Positions 35,842-48,850 of a stretch of DNA of 64,000 bases are shown one piece after another (the stretch's first letter is position 1; every line of letters begins with the position of its first letter). Origin of the DNA: Cymbidium sinense. Taxonomy: Eukaryota; Streptophyta; Magnoliopsida; Asparagales; Orchidaceae. The notes under the pieces are model-generated. The model worked only from the letters and a program-made list of their open reading frames with translations, was not told where the DNA came from and made no database searches. The position numbers and the translations under genes are program-made. The stretch spans positions 10,564,976-10,628,975 of the forward strand of contig CM038215.1 of NCBI GenBank assembly GCA_021442155.1. The letters run 5' to 3'.

Positions 35842-38800
35842 GGTAGGGTTCAGGGTTTATGGTTAAGGTTTAGGGTTTAGTGTTTAGTTTTTAGGCTTTA
35901 GAGTTTAGGATTTTTAGGATTTATGGTTCAGGGTTTAGGGATAGCTTAGGGTTTAAGGATAGTTTAGGGTTTAGGGTTTAGGGTTTAGGGTTTTAGGGTT
36001 TAAGGTTTAGTGTTTAGGGTTTAGGGTTTAGGGCTTAGGGTTTAGGGTTCAGAGTTTAGGGTTTAGGATTTGGGGTTAGGGTTTAGGGTTTAGTGTTTAG
36101 GGTTTTAGTATTTGGTTTATTTAGGGTTTAGGGTTTAGGGTTTAGGGTTTAGTGTTTAGTTTTATGATTTATGGTCTAGGGTTTTTAGGGTTTAGGGTTT
36201 AGTTTTAGGGTTTTTTTAATTTTTATATTTTTTAAATTAAGTAAATCATTAGGTTTAAGTTTATTTAGTTTATTTTTAGTTATTATAGTTTATTTTATTT
36301 GTTATTTTTATTTAGGTTCATTTTTTTATTTATTTTAGTTTATTTATTTTAGTTTTATTTATTTTAGTTTAGGTTTTTTATTTTATTTTATATTTAAGGT
36401 TTTGGTTTAGGTCTAGGATAATTTTTTAGTTTAGTTTTAATTTTGTTTATTTTTAGGTTTAGGTTTTATTTTTTATTTTTAGGTTTAGGTTTAGATTTTT
36501 TTATTTTCTTAGGTCATGTTTTAGGTTTATATTTTAGGTTAATTTTTATGTTTTATTTTTTAGTTTAGGTTTAGATCTATTTTTAGTTTATTTTATTTTT
36601 TTTAGTTTAGGTTTAGGTTTCGGTTTAGTTTATTTCAGGTTTAGGTTTAGCTTTTATTTAGTTAAGTTTATTTTATTTTGTTTATTTTACTTTATTATAG
36701 GTTTAGATTTTTTTTAGTTTAGGGTTTAAATTTTATTTTTTATATTTTTTTAGTTTTATTTTTTAGGTTTAAATTTTTATTCAATTTTTACTTTATTTTA
36801 TTTTAGGTTTAATTAATGTTTATTTTAGGTTTATTTTTAATTTATAGGTTTATTTTATTTTTTTAGTTTAGTTTAGGTTTTTAATTATTTTATTTTAGTT
36901 TAGTTTTTTTTATTTTGTTTAGGTTTAGGTTTAGGTTTAGGTTTATGTTTTAGTTTAGATTTTTTTATTTTTTAAAATTATTATGGTTTATGATTTTTAG
37001 TTTATTTTTATTTTTAGGTTTTATATAGTTTAGGTTTAAGTTTTTAGGTTTTTAGGATTTAGGGTTTAGGGTTTAGGGTTTAGGGTTTAGGGTTTAGGGT
37101 TTGGGGTTTAGGGTTTAGGGTTTATGGTTTAGAGTTTTAGGGTTTAGGGATTTTAGGGTTTATGGTTTATGGTTTAGGTTTAGAGTTTAGGTTTTTGGGT
37201 TTAAGGTTTAGGGTTAGGGTTTAGGTTTACAGTTTACAGTTTAAAGTTTCAAGGTATATGGTTTAGAGTTAGGGTTTAGGGTTTATGGTTTAAGATTTAG
37301 GGTTTAGAATTTAGGGTTTAGTGTTTGGGCTTTAGGGTTTAGGGTTTAGGTTTTAGGGTTAGCTTAAGGTTTAGGGTTTATGGATTCTGATTTTAGGATT
37401 TATGGTTTAAGGTTTGAGTTTAGGGTTTAGAATTTAGGGTTGGGGGTTTAGGGTTTTAGGGTTTATGATTGTTTAGGGTTTGGGGTTTAGGGTTAGGGTT
37501 ATGGTTTAGAGTTTGGGTTTAGGGTTTAAGGTTTAAGTCTTTTTTTAATTTATTTTAATTTTTTTTAAAATAAAGTAAATCAATAGGTTTAGGTCTATTT
37601 AGTTTATTTTATTTATTTATTTTATTTTTTATTATTATTTAAGTTCATTTTATTTTCATTTAAGTTCTTTTTTATTTTTTTTAGTTTAGTTTATTTATTT
37701 TAGGTTTATTTATATGAGTTTAGACTTTTTATTTTATTTTATTTTTAAGGTTTAGGTTAATTTTTTTAGTTTAGTTTGATTTTTATTTTATTTTTTACAT
37801 TTAGGTTTTATTTTTTATTTTTATGTTCTAGTTTAGGTATTAATTTAATTTTCTTAGGTTTAGGTTTTAAGTTTTTATTTTAGGTTTATTTTTAGGTTTT
37901 ATTTTTTTAGTTTAAGTTTAGGTTTATTTTAGTTTATTTTATTTTATTTAATTTAGGTGTAGGTTTAGTTTAATTTAGGTTTAGGTTTAGATTTTATTTA
38001 GTTTAGTTTAATTTATTTTAGTTTAGGTTTATTTTATTTTATTTATTTTATTTTTATTTTAAGTTTAATTTTTTTTAGTTTAGGGTTTAGGTTTTATTTT
38101 TTATTTATTTTGAGGATTATTTTTTTAGGTTTAGGTTTTTATTCAATTTTTATTTTATTTTATTTTAGGTTTAATTAATGTTTATTTTACATTTAGCTTT
38201 TATTTTGTTTAGTTTTTTAAGTATATTTTATTTTTTTAGTTTAGTTTAGGTTTTTATTTATTTTATTTTAGTTTAGTTTTATTTTATTTTATTTTATTTT
38301 TAGGTTTAGGTTTTATGTTTAGTTTTTAATTTTTTTTAATTTAATTTTTAATTTTTTATTTTTTTAGGTTTTATTTATTTATTTATTTATTAGGTTTATT
38401 TAGGTTTTAGGTTTTAATGTTTAGGTTTAGGGTTTTTTAGGGTTTTTTTTAGGTTTAGTTTAGGTTTTAGTTTAGGTTTAGAATTTTAGGATTTAGGGTT
38501 TAGTTTAGGTTTAAGTTTAGTTTAGTTTTTTAAGTTTTAGGTTAGTTTTTAGGTTTAGGTTTAGTTTAAGGTTTAAGTTTAGGTTTATAGGGTTTAAGGT
38601 TTAGTTTAGTTTAAAGTTAGTTTAAGGTTTTTAGTTTAAAGTTTAGGGTTAGATTTAGTTTAAGTTTAGGAGTTTAGGTTAGGGTTTAGAGTTTAGGGTT
38701 TAGGTTTAAGGTTAGGGTTTATAGTTTAAAGTTTAGGTTTAAGGTTTAGGGTTTTAAAAGTTTAAGTAGTTTATAGTTTTAGGATTTAGGTTTGGAGTTT

Positions 38801-40344
38801 AGTTAGTTTAAAGAGTTTTAAATTTAGGGTTTAAGGAGTTTAGGGTTTAAGGTTTAGGTTTAGGATTTAGGGTTTAGGGTTTAGGAGTTTATTTAGTTTA
38901 ATTATTTATTATTTAGTTTATTTAAATTAAGTTAGGGTTTAGGTTTATTTAGTTTATTTAGTTTATTTTTTATTTTTTTTACATTATTTTATTTTTTATT
39001 TTTATTTATGTATATTTTTTATTTTTATTTAGTTTAGTTTTTTGAGGTTTATTTATTTTAGTCTATGTTTTTTATTTTAGTTTATTTTTTCGGTTTAGGT
39101 TTAAGTTTAAGTTTATTTTTTTTTGTTTAGTTTTATTTTATTTTATTTTTTAGGTTTAGGTTTTATTTTTTATTTATAGGTTTAGCTTAAGATTTTTAGG
39201 GTTTAAGGTTTAAGGTTAGGGTTTAGGGTTTAGGGTTTAGGGTTTAGGGTTTATGGTTTAGTGTTAAGGCTTTAGGGTTTAGGGTTTTTGTGGTTTATGG
39301 TTTAAGGTTAGTTTAGGGTTTAGGGTCAGTTTAGGGTTTATGATTTTAAGGTTTTGGGTAAGGGATTAGGATTTATGGTTTAGGATTTGGGTTTAGGGTT
39401 AAGGATTTTAAGGTTTAGGGTTGTTTATGGTTTGGTGTTTAGGGTTTAGGGTTTATGGTTTATAGTTTAGGGTTAGGGTTTGGGTTAGGGTTTAGGTTTT
39501 AGGGTTTAGGGTTTAAGGTTTAAGATTTTTTTTATTTAAATTAAGTAAACTGCTAGGTTTAGGTTTATTTAGTTTATTTTTTATTTGTTTTAGTTTATTT
39601 TAATTTATTTTATTTTTTATTTTTATTTTTATTTAGTTTAGTTTTTTTATTTTAGGTTTATTTTTTAGTTTAGCTTTATTATTTTTTTATTTTTTAGGTT
39701 TAGGTTTTATTTTTTATTTTTAAGTTTAGGTTTAGGTTTTAGGTTTTTATTCAAGTTTTATTTTTTAGTTTTGGTTTAGGTTTATTTTAGTTTATTTTAT
39801 TATATTTAGTTTAGGTTTAGGTTTAGGTTTAGTTTATTTTATGTTTAGGTTTAGGTTTTATTTATTTTAGTTTAGTTTATTTTAGTTTAGGTTTATTTTA
39901 TTTTGTTAATTTAATATTTTTTTTAAGTTTAAGTTTTTTTTTTTTTTAGGGTTTAAGTTTTAATTTATTTATTTTTAGGTTTATTTTTTAGGTTTAGGTT
40001 TTTATTTAGTTTTTTTCTTTTATTTTAGGTTTATTTTATTTTTATTTTATCTTTAGTTTTTATTTTATTAAGGTTTTATTTAACTTTATTTTTTTAGTTT
40101 AGTTTAGGTTTTTATTTATTTTATTTTTGTTTAGTTTTTATTTTTTTCTTATATTTTATTTTTTAGTTTAGGTTTAGGTTTAGGTTTTAGTTTAGGTTTT
40201 TATTTTATTTTTTTATTTTATTTGGGTTTAGGTTTTTTTATTTATTTTATTTTTAGGTTTTATTAAGTTTAGGTTTAGGTTTTTAGGTTTATAGGTATTT
40301 TGGTTTTTAGGGATTACAGTTTAGTGTTTAGGGTTTATGGTTTA
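35842..40344 (+). repeat. Composite telomere-like repeat, three to four units
   Basis: Three clear joints of the AATTAAGTAAA..TAGGTTTA type, near 36238, 37571 and 39540, and a possible decayed one near 38930 divide this into units of about 1.3-2.0 kb. Each has a T-rich block followed by a TTTAGGG block. No GRP module lies between them. The array ends at the 3' side of LINE-D. Confidence 0.9.
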
Positions 40345-40351
40345 GTTAATA

Positions 40352-40412
40352 GGGGTAAAGCTCAGAGTTCTACTGCTCTCAGAGCTACTAGAAACCTAAA
40401 GAGCTAAACCCC
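40352..40412 (-). other. Predicted 3'-terminal stem-loop of LINE-D
   Basis: GGGGTAAAGCTC (40352-40363) pairs with GAGCTAAACCCC (40401-40412): 10 of 12 positions pair around an AA/AA internal mismatch. The inner hairpin GCTC-TCA-GAGC is at 40375-40385. The stem bases differ from LINE-B but the shape is the same. Confidence 0.65.
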
Positions 40413-42731
40413 CATCTAAGTACAATAGAAATGGAAAAAGAAAATAAAAGAAAAATAAAAACAAATGTAATAGCTAAAAAGTATAAGAGAAAATATACAA
40501 AATAAGACTAATACGGCTCATGAAAGCAGTAAAAGGACTAGTCAGTAGAAACACTTGATCATTTTGAGAAAGTAAGATAAATAAGATCCACAGCAACAAT
40601 AGTTGAGTTGACTGAGCAAAGCTCATTCCATCTACAAAGTTCCAGCCTATAAAAGAATTCTGCACAACACCACAAAGGCAATAATCATAGCTCAAGGGAA
40701 AAAGATAAAGTAAACAATTTAGAGAAAGCTGAGAAAGAGAAGGCTCAAGCTCAGTTAAGATCATCTCAAGTGGCAACAATATATATGAGAATCCAAACTT
40801 CTTATGAAAGGTTACAATCATATGTAATGCTACCAACCAGAGAGAAGTTATGTGGAAACATCAAGGCCATCATAGCCAGCATACCTGATAAGAAAACCAT
40901 CCAAGGTAAAATAGTCCATTGTGATCCAGTCACGCAAGCGATAAGTAAAGCGACCGACCGACAATAAAAACCAAAACCCACAATAGACCAATCACATAAA
41001 GCTAGCAACCCAAAAATTATAGCAAGATTAGTGGCCAAGGTAAAAAAACCAAGCAGTAACTCCACCAAAGCCATCACCAAAAGGAAGATAAACACATAAA
41101 AGGAGCAGTCATCATGAATTGGGGTAATAACACAACCCAAAAAAACAGCCCCAAAGGCATAACAACAACCCATGACTATCTCCAGAGCACTAGCAATCCA
41201 AGTCCAAGGGCAAAACCTCCACCCAAATAGCAAAATAGTTAAAGATAAGCAGAACTACAGAGAGGAAATCCATAGGGAGACCAAGAGGGCATCCATAAAT
41301 TACCATCAAAACCACCACCAAGGTAGTAAGAAAAACAACAAATCCAACACCACCGATACAGACAAAAATATCAGGAAATAAGGAGAGCAAAATAAACCTG
41401 AGGGATTCTATAGTAATAGCCAACTTAAATCCCAAGACACCAAGCCAGGGCACAAGCATCCAAGGAAAGACAAAATCAATTCCATGACACCAAGCCAGAG
41501 AGAGCCACAAGCCTCAAAACACCACCAATACAGGTCAGGAGGAGCATGCCGACAAACCAGTAGGCATAGACAAAAAAATAGCCACAATAATCTCTTCCAC
41601 TAAATAGAAACCCAGCACTGGAAAAAAAACCACAAAGCAGCTATCCTCATACCAATCAATAGAGAAAATAACCAAAAAAAAAAACCCATCCCAAACTAGG
41701 AAAAAAACCAAAAAGATTTAAAAAACTAAAGCTAAGCAAATCTTGAAGAGACCAATAGCTGCCACCCAACAACCAACCACAATAGCAAAAGTTCCAATTC
41801 AGTAAAGGGAGCAGTTGGCTAAAATAAGAGGCTAACCCAATACAGAGCCCAAAATAGAGGGAAATAACAATAGCATTGCCACAATCCACTTGGAGATCTC
41901 TAAAAAAACCAAGAAACAAAATTGGTAGACACTCAACTAGACAAAAACACAAAGTATAAAATGCCAAAGAGAACCACCCAACCACAAGAAGCAAATCAAT
42001 GAGGAAAGGAACATGGGTAAAGGTAAACAAAGACCCTTCCAAACCTTAAAGAGAAGACAATTACCACATAAGAGAAAATAGGAGGGCAACAACTAGAAAA
42101 AAGCTACCTCAAATCCACAAGGTAGATGGAAAAACCAATCAGCAGAAGCCCCCAAGAAAAACCAAGAAAGGAGAACAACAGCCACCAAAAAGCCCAAAAC
42201 TATGACAAACCAGAAGAGACCAATAGCAGCCATGAAAAAATGACCACCCAAAATAGTCAGGCAGATGGAAGTAGCAAATTGTAGCATCCAAGAACCAACC
42301 ATAGGATAAGCAGTAATAACCAGTGAAAACCTGAGGCAAACACAACATTAATTAGTATAAACCGTAGGCCAAAATCAGGTATAGCCACAACGCAACAGGA
42401 GACCCCCAAAACATCACTAGCAGTGAGACAAAAGAAGGATAGCATGAGCCATAGAAAGAAAACCACCAGTCCTAGTGGGTAGGAAAACAAATTAAAAATA
42501 GAACCACAATGACCCAAATAAGGGTCAGTCAAGTATACAATGGGGTAAAGAAGAAGGGGGTTTAATTTATAAATAAACTAAAACCAACAAAGTAGCTTTC
42601 ATATAAAGTTAGATTGACCATGACCCTAAAGAAATATAGCAAAAACCACTTCCTAGTGAGGGAAGCACAAAAAAACCAAAAAAGACTAGATAAAACCACC
42701 AAAGAAATATGATCAATAAAATAACCGAAAG
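40413..42731 (-). other. LINE-D 3' untranslated region, T/G-rich
   Basis: Counterpart of 11593-13703. It has open frames for Leu/Phe/Trp/Cys-rich peptides (for example 40802-41233 and 41656-42042) that overlap in several frames and do not match those of LINE-B in order. I take them as effects of composition. Confidence 0.7.
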
Positions 42732-45700
42732 TTAAAATCTGAGGTAAGGCAGTCCAGTGTTATCCAGATTGACCAAACCATGCAGATGCTTATGTAAGCT
42801 ATGGTTATCAAATAAAGTGAGCTCATTTAATTTAGCTCCCAAATAAGCCAAGAAAATAGCACAAGCATTACCTTCACAAAGAATGTAAGAAATTTTGTAG
42901 CAAACTTGAGAAAGAAGCTTTTTAGTGTGATTAAGAAGATAAAATAAGTTATCATACCCCATTTTATTAGTATTGATCATATCAAGTAAAAGAAGGGCAT
43001 CAACTTCATTCTAAATATTAAAGAGGCCTTTTCTTAAACAAATATAATTAGCCTTTTTAATAGCCATGAGCTCAACATAAATAATAGAACAAGCTTTGAG
43101 GGGGTAGCCAAAAGCACAAATGATAGTACCTTTAGAATCCATAAGAATTCCACCATATCCATATTTATTTGGGAAACAGAACCATCAATATTGATCTTAA
43201 TAAAATTTTCTTTAGGCTTAATCCAATGTATAATCGTAATACTCTTGTAGGAAGGGTCATCATGCAAAGTGATACCCAATTTCTCAACCACAAATTTATA
43301 ACCTCTAAAATGAAGATTACTAATTAAAGTTGCATTAAACAAAGCATGAATTTTTTCTTTAGTTCTAGCAAGGATCATTTTATGGTTCATAGGGATGCCT
43401 TGATATTTAGAATTATTTCTATCCATCCAAATGAACCAAATAAGGGTAATAGCAATTAAAACTTTTATATGACCTTTCATAGTTTTATGGAAACAAACTT
43501 CAAGAAGTTGATGTAACAAAAGAGAGCCATGAAAATAGTTAGTGTTAAATAAATCATCATACCATATCCAAAGTTTGGAAGTAATAGCACCATTGACAAA
43601 AACATGACTAACATTTTCAATATGAGAGCAATAATAACACTTGCAAGGTAAATAAAACCCTTTAAGCCAGAGCAAAGAATCTATAGGAATGAAGTTATTC
43701 AAAATCCTCCAAGCTAAAATAGAATAAGAAATGTGACTGCTATTATTCCAAAGTTTATTGAAAACATTAGAGTTGTTTTTTATTTCTAATAAAATTCCAA
43801 ACCTCTTTAAGAACAAAATAGACATTGTAAGAGAGCTTGAAAAGAATTTGATCAGGTTTATTAGAAAAGATAATGATATTGCAAAACTTGTCAAAAATAG
43901 AAATAGAATGTAGTTCTCAAGTTTGTTTTAACTCCAATTGTTATTAAGCCAAAAAGAGTTAACTTTGATAGCAACAGTAGGGTGTGTAGATTAAATAGAG
44001 TCAATAGAGCCATTGCCAATCCAATTGTCTTGCCAAAAGAAAGAAGAGCCTGAATTAATAGCCCAAGATATTAAGGATTCAACAACCCATTTAATGGAGC
44101 AAAGCCTTTTCCAAACCGAAGAGTCACCAACTTTATAAGCACATATAAGAAGGTGTTTACCTTACTAATATTTTTCCATCATAAAATTAGCCCAAAGGCT
44201 ATCATTCTTTCTAAAATTTCACCAGCACATATGAAAGAAGGCTATCATAGCTTCACGAATAGGTTTTCAACCAAGACCACCTTCACTCAAAGGACCACAA
44301 CATTTATGCGAGGATGTCCAATGCATTCTTTTAATAGAATTATTAGATCCCCAAAAAAATTTATTAAGCAAGCGTTCAGTTCTGATAAGAGTAAAGTTAG
44401 TGAGAATAATAGTTTGAATCAAATAAAGAAGCATAGAATTGAGGGTGCTTTTAAGAATAGTGAGCCTACCACCAAAAAAAAGTAAATGGAATTCCTAAAA
44501 AAAAATTTTATTTAAAATTTTTTGAATTAACTCATCAAAAAGATGGGATCATTTTGGACCTTTAAATAGAGGAGCAACCTAGTACTTAAGAGGTATGTGT
44601 TGATGTTTAAAATTAGTGATATGCCAAATTTGATTGATTTTATTATTAGAGATATTTGAAGAAATAATAAAACAACTTTTGTTATCATTGATAGAAAGAC
44701 CACTTTTTCTACCAAATTTATTTTAAAAAATCTTTAGGGTCTTGATATGTTCAATACAAGCATTACAAAAAATAATGAAATCATCTACAAAGCTTAAGGG
44801 GAAAAAAAACCACCAAGAGTTTTGTAGTACATACTAGGATTGTTTAAAAGTAACTCATTGATGCTCCTAGATAAGTACTCAATAACAATAATAAATAAAG
44901 CACGAGATAAAGGATCCCCTTATCTTAAGCCATGGGAAGAACGTAAGAAGCCCAAAGCTTCCCATTAAGCAAAATAGAAAACCAAGCATTATTAATACAA
45001 TTTTAATAAGAAAACTAAATTTTTCAGAAAACCCAAATAAAATAAGAATATGGAAAAGGAAATCCAAGAGATATTATCAAAATCTTTGGTAATATCTAAT
45101 TTGAAAAGAATGTTTCCACCTCTAGTCTTAGCATCTAAGTGATGAATTAATTCATGGGAAAGTAAAATGTTATTAGAAATATATCTACCTCTAACAAAAC
45201 TAGTTTGGTTCAGAGAGATAATCTTATGAAGTAAAGGACTAAGCCTATTGGCAAGAATTTTGGAAATTAGCTTATTGAAGAAGGTACAAAGACTAATAGG
45301 TTTAAAATCACTCCACTAGATTATCTTTCTTTATGAGAACAATATAAGTGCTAGAAAATTATCTAGGAAAAGGATTACCATTTAAAAAATCACCCACAAC
45401 CTCAATCAAATCATTTTTAATAATAAACCAACAATTTTGAAAAAATTGAGTTGTGAAACTCTCCGGACCAGTAGCAGAATCTATGTTCATGCTATTAAGA
45501 ACTTTAAAAATTTCATCTTCATTAGGCACAATAGTAACCAAATCATTGTCATCATTGGTAATAATATAAGGAATCAAGTGCGATTTAGAAATAGCTTCAT
45601 AAGAGCAACTCTTATTAAGGATATTTATAAAGTAATTAATAACCCAATCATTAATATCATTATTATTCATTATCACCTTTAATTTTTTGAATATTATTTA

Positions 45701-46770
45701 AGGCACTCTTTTTATTAACTAAAGCATATAAATAGCTAGTATTCTTGTCAACATTTGTAATGTGTTTACTAGCAGCTTTTTGCCATCAATAAGTCTCTCT
45801 GATATTTTGAAAATTAATAAGCTTATCTTTCTCAAGTCCTTAATCTTAGAAGGGTTAGAAATAATGGAGACTTCAAGCTCACAAACCAGTTTTTCCATAT
45901 CTTTGATATTAAGAAAAACAATTTTAAAATAATACTTGTTCCACCAACCCATATTTTGTTTAAGTCTTTTAAGCTTAAACCAAAGTCTATTCATCCCCAT
46001 AATAGAATTATCAAGATGTAAAGGAGTTTTCCAATTAGACAAAAAAAATCAATATGTTGAATCCACATGTTCTAAAATATAAAAGTACAAAATTTTTTTA
46101 ATCTATTAAAATTATCTTTAATAGAAACCAGAACAGGAGCATGATCAGACAAGGTTCTGCTTAAATGATCGATAGAAGTAATATGCCATTGAGTAATCTA
46201 ATGACTATTATTAAGAATCTAATCCAACCTTTGTCGAAGTCTAGAGTTTTTCCAAGTATAATTAGAACCTTTAAATCCAATATCAATCAAATTACAATCA
46301 AGTATCATATTAGAAAATTCTTCCATGGAATGAATATTAGGAGAGCAACCATCACTTCATTCAAAAGTGCATAAAATAGTGTTGAAATCACCATCAACAA
46401 ACCAATGTTTATTGACAGAGGTAGCAAAATTCTTCAAATTATTCCAAAGTAGATTTCTACTAGAGCTAAGCCCAAAACATAATAATCAACATAAGAGATT
46501 TGAGCATTGACAACTTCTTAAATATCATAAAGAATAGAAACCTCTACAAAGTTATTCCAAAAACAACAGATCTTATTAGTGACATTAGAGAAAAATTTAT
46601 TTAAACCGATCATTCTAGTAACATGGTTAATTTTGTTAACATGAATAAGAGACTCAAGAGAAAATAAGTAAAGAAATACTATGTATACGACAAAAATTTC
46701 TAATACAATTATGAATAGTGAGGGTACTGACCCCTCTAACATTCCAAACAATAAAATTAAACATAAAAAA
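42732..46770 (-). pseudogene. LINE-D ORF2 remnant: endonuclease, reverse transcriptase, zf-RVT, RNase H
   Basis: Domains run from high to low coordinates. Endonuclease is at about 45900-46770. RT is at about 44200-45900, with the catalytic VDD encoded at 44780-44788 and the ATGPESFTTQFFQ block near 45430-45490 (typical of plant LINE RT). The connection region is at about 44000-44150. zf-RVT is inside a 286-codon open frame (43034-43894) with SYSILAWRILNNFIP and CKCYYCSHIENVSHVF. RNase H follows, with INIDGS near 43180, YVELMA near 43070, EVDALLLLD near 43000 and NACAIF near 42860. The last active-site Asp is replaced by Ile (ACAIF against ACADF in LINE-A and LINE-B). The stop follows LPYLRF at 42732. 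Confidence 0.9.
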
Positions 46771-46799
46771 ACAAAAAGGGGATAAGAAAAGGTTAACAA

Positions 46800-47900
46800 A
46801 GACAAGAGAGGGAGGTCATAACTGATCTAGTTTCTTGGCAATTTGCGAGGGGAATTTTTAACATTTTTTATCTTTTTAGCTTGATAAGTTTGGAAACTAA
46901 TTTTTTCCCCATAAAATCATCATCTGAGAAGGATTTAACAACATTAGTCACAGTTTTAGGAGAAATATTTTGATTAGAAATGAGTTCTCCTTCTTCCAAG
47001 ACATTAGAATCTATTAAAGCCAAATGAGCATTAATAGCAAGAGAGGGAGCATAAACAGATTTATTAAGAGGGAAGTGTGAACACCAAGCCCTTCCTCTTC
47101 ATGACCCAAATTATTAGATAAAGCCAAATATTTATGAGAATTTAAATCATCCTGAATCTAGAAAATATAATTAATTTATTCAACCTGATTATCATGAGGT
47201 ATTAAAGCCATATTCTCCACTGAATTTGAATTTTGCATAACATTAATATCCTCATTTATTTCTCATTCAGAGCTTTAATTTCATCAATCTAAGCTGACAA
47301 GGATGCAGGGATTGAATCAGAGGAAACAAAATCATCATCAAAAAGTTTAGAAAAACTATAATTGTTCACATACAAAGCCATCAATTGGATAGAAGAAGTA
47401 AGAGGTAAAAAAACCTTATTAGGATCATTCAAAAATTCCTTTTTTTTTTGAAGTTGCTTTTTGATATTTAAAGTGATCCTAGGTTAGAAGTTTTTAACAG
47501 GATTTTTTTTAGGTGAGGATGAAGAATGAAACATTCAAAATTATCATGCCCGTGAATTTTATAGTGAGAACGAATGATAGGAAAATTTTCCAATTCAATC
47601 ATTTGCATATAATCATAAATTTCATATCCCAACTAGATTTCTTTGTGGTGTTTCTTAGTAATGTCCAATTTAATAAGGATTCTAGCCATTGAAGGATGAG
47701 ATTTCATAGTCGTTGCCTAGTCAATTTATAATGGCCAACAAAATAAAGCACGCACAATAAAAAGGAATTGATGGTTAATGAAATGAATTTGCATATTCGA
47801 CAAAGAAATCCAAACTATAACATCTTTGAATGATTTCAAAGTAGTCGAAGCCATATTAGTTGATGCCCTAGCAGGATCCATAAGATCCTTTGTTTTAGGT
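46800..47900 (-). pseudogene. LINE-D ORF1 remnant, internally deleted and with a broken CCHC knuckle
   Basis: The C-terminal region and knuckle follow LINE-A. The knuckle near 47530-47575 reads RSHYKIHGHDNFEC, so both first Cys are lost. Upstream, an open frame (47726-47911) joins the N-terminal piece MASTTLKSFKDV directly to IVWISLSNMQIHFINH. Almost the whole DUF4283 core seen at 5480-5800 in LINE-A is missing, yet the frame is kept. The 5' leader is also missing: TTTAGG-type repeat begins at about 47896. Confidence 0.82.
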
Positions 47901-48850
47901 TTAAGTTTCATTTAAGTTTAGTTAAGATTTAAGTTTAGGTTTAGTTAAGGTTTAAGTTTAAGTTTAAATTTAGGTTTAGTATTTAAAGTTTATAGGTTTA
48001 GGTATAGTTTAGGTTTATAGTTTAGGATTTAAGTTTAAGTTTAGATTTAGAATTAAGTTTAGGGATTTAGGTATATATTTAGTTTTGATTTAGTTTAGGT
48101 TTAAGTTTAGTTTAGTGTTTAGGTTTAAGTTTAAATTAGAGTTTAGAGTTTAATTTAGGTTTAAGTTTAGGAGTTTAGAGTTTATGTTAAGGTTAGGTTT
48201 AGGATTTATATTTAGGATTTAAGTTTAGGTTTAGTTTAGGTTTAAGTTTAGGATTTAGTTTAGTTTAAGTTTAAGGTTTAGGTTTAGGGTTTAAGATTTA
48301 AGTTTAGGAGTTTATATAGTTTTAGTTTTAGAGTTTAGGTTTAGGTTTAAGTTTAGGTTTAAGTTTAGGGTTGAGGTTTATGTTTAAGTTTTGGTTTAGT
48401 TTAAGTTTAGGTTCAGATTTTGGTTTAGGTTTTGGTTTAAGTTTAATGTTAGGTTTAGGTTTAGGTTTAGGTTTAGGTTTAGGTTTAGGTTTTGGGTTTA
48501 GGTTTAGCTTTAGGGTTTAGCTTTAGTGTTTAGAGTTTAGGGTTTAGTTTAGGTTTAGGGTTTAGGTTTAGGTGTAGATTTAAGCTTAGGTTTAGGGTTT
48601 AGGGTTTATGTTCAGGTTTAGGGTTTAGGTTTAGGTTTAGGTTTAGTGTTTAAGTTTAAGTTTAGGTTTAGGGTCTAGGGTTTAGGGTTTTATAGTTTAG
48701 GGTTTAGGGTTGTAGGTTTAGGGTTTTTGGTTTAAGGTTTAGGGTTTAAGCTTTATTATTTATAATTTAGAGTTTAGAGTTTTTTGGGTTTAAGTTTTGG
48801 GTTTTAGGGTTGTACATTTTACGGTTTAGGGTTTAGGGTTTTATGGTGTT
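47901..48850 (+). repeat. TTTAGG/TTTAAG array
   Basis: Alternating TTTAGG and TTTAAG hexamers at 47901-48440, shifting into TTTAGGG-type units at 48440-48840. The TTTAAG variant is much more frequent here than elsewhere. No gene seen. Confidence 0.9.

Larger units (their letters stand above)
40345..47900 (-). mobile_element. LINE-D: most complete L1-type LINE in the window, decayed
   Basis: About 7.5 kb on minus: ORF1 (5'-truncated, 46800-47900), ORF2 (42732-46770), and a 2.4-kb 3' region (40345-42731). The last 40 or so bases with AATAAA and poly(A), present in LINE-B and LINE-E, are missing: the sequence passes from TTTAGTTAATA into the stem-loop at 40352. Both ends meet telomere-like repeat, so a target-site duplication cannot be judged. 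Many stops and frameshifts make it inactive. Confidence 0.9.
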
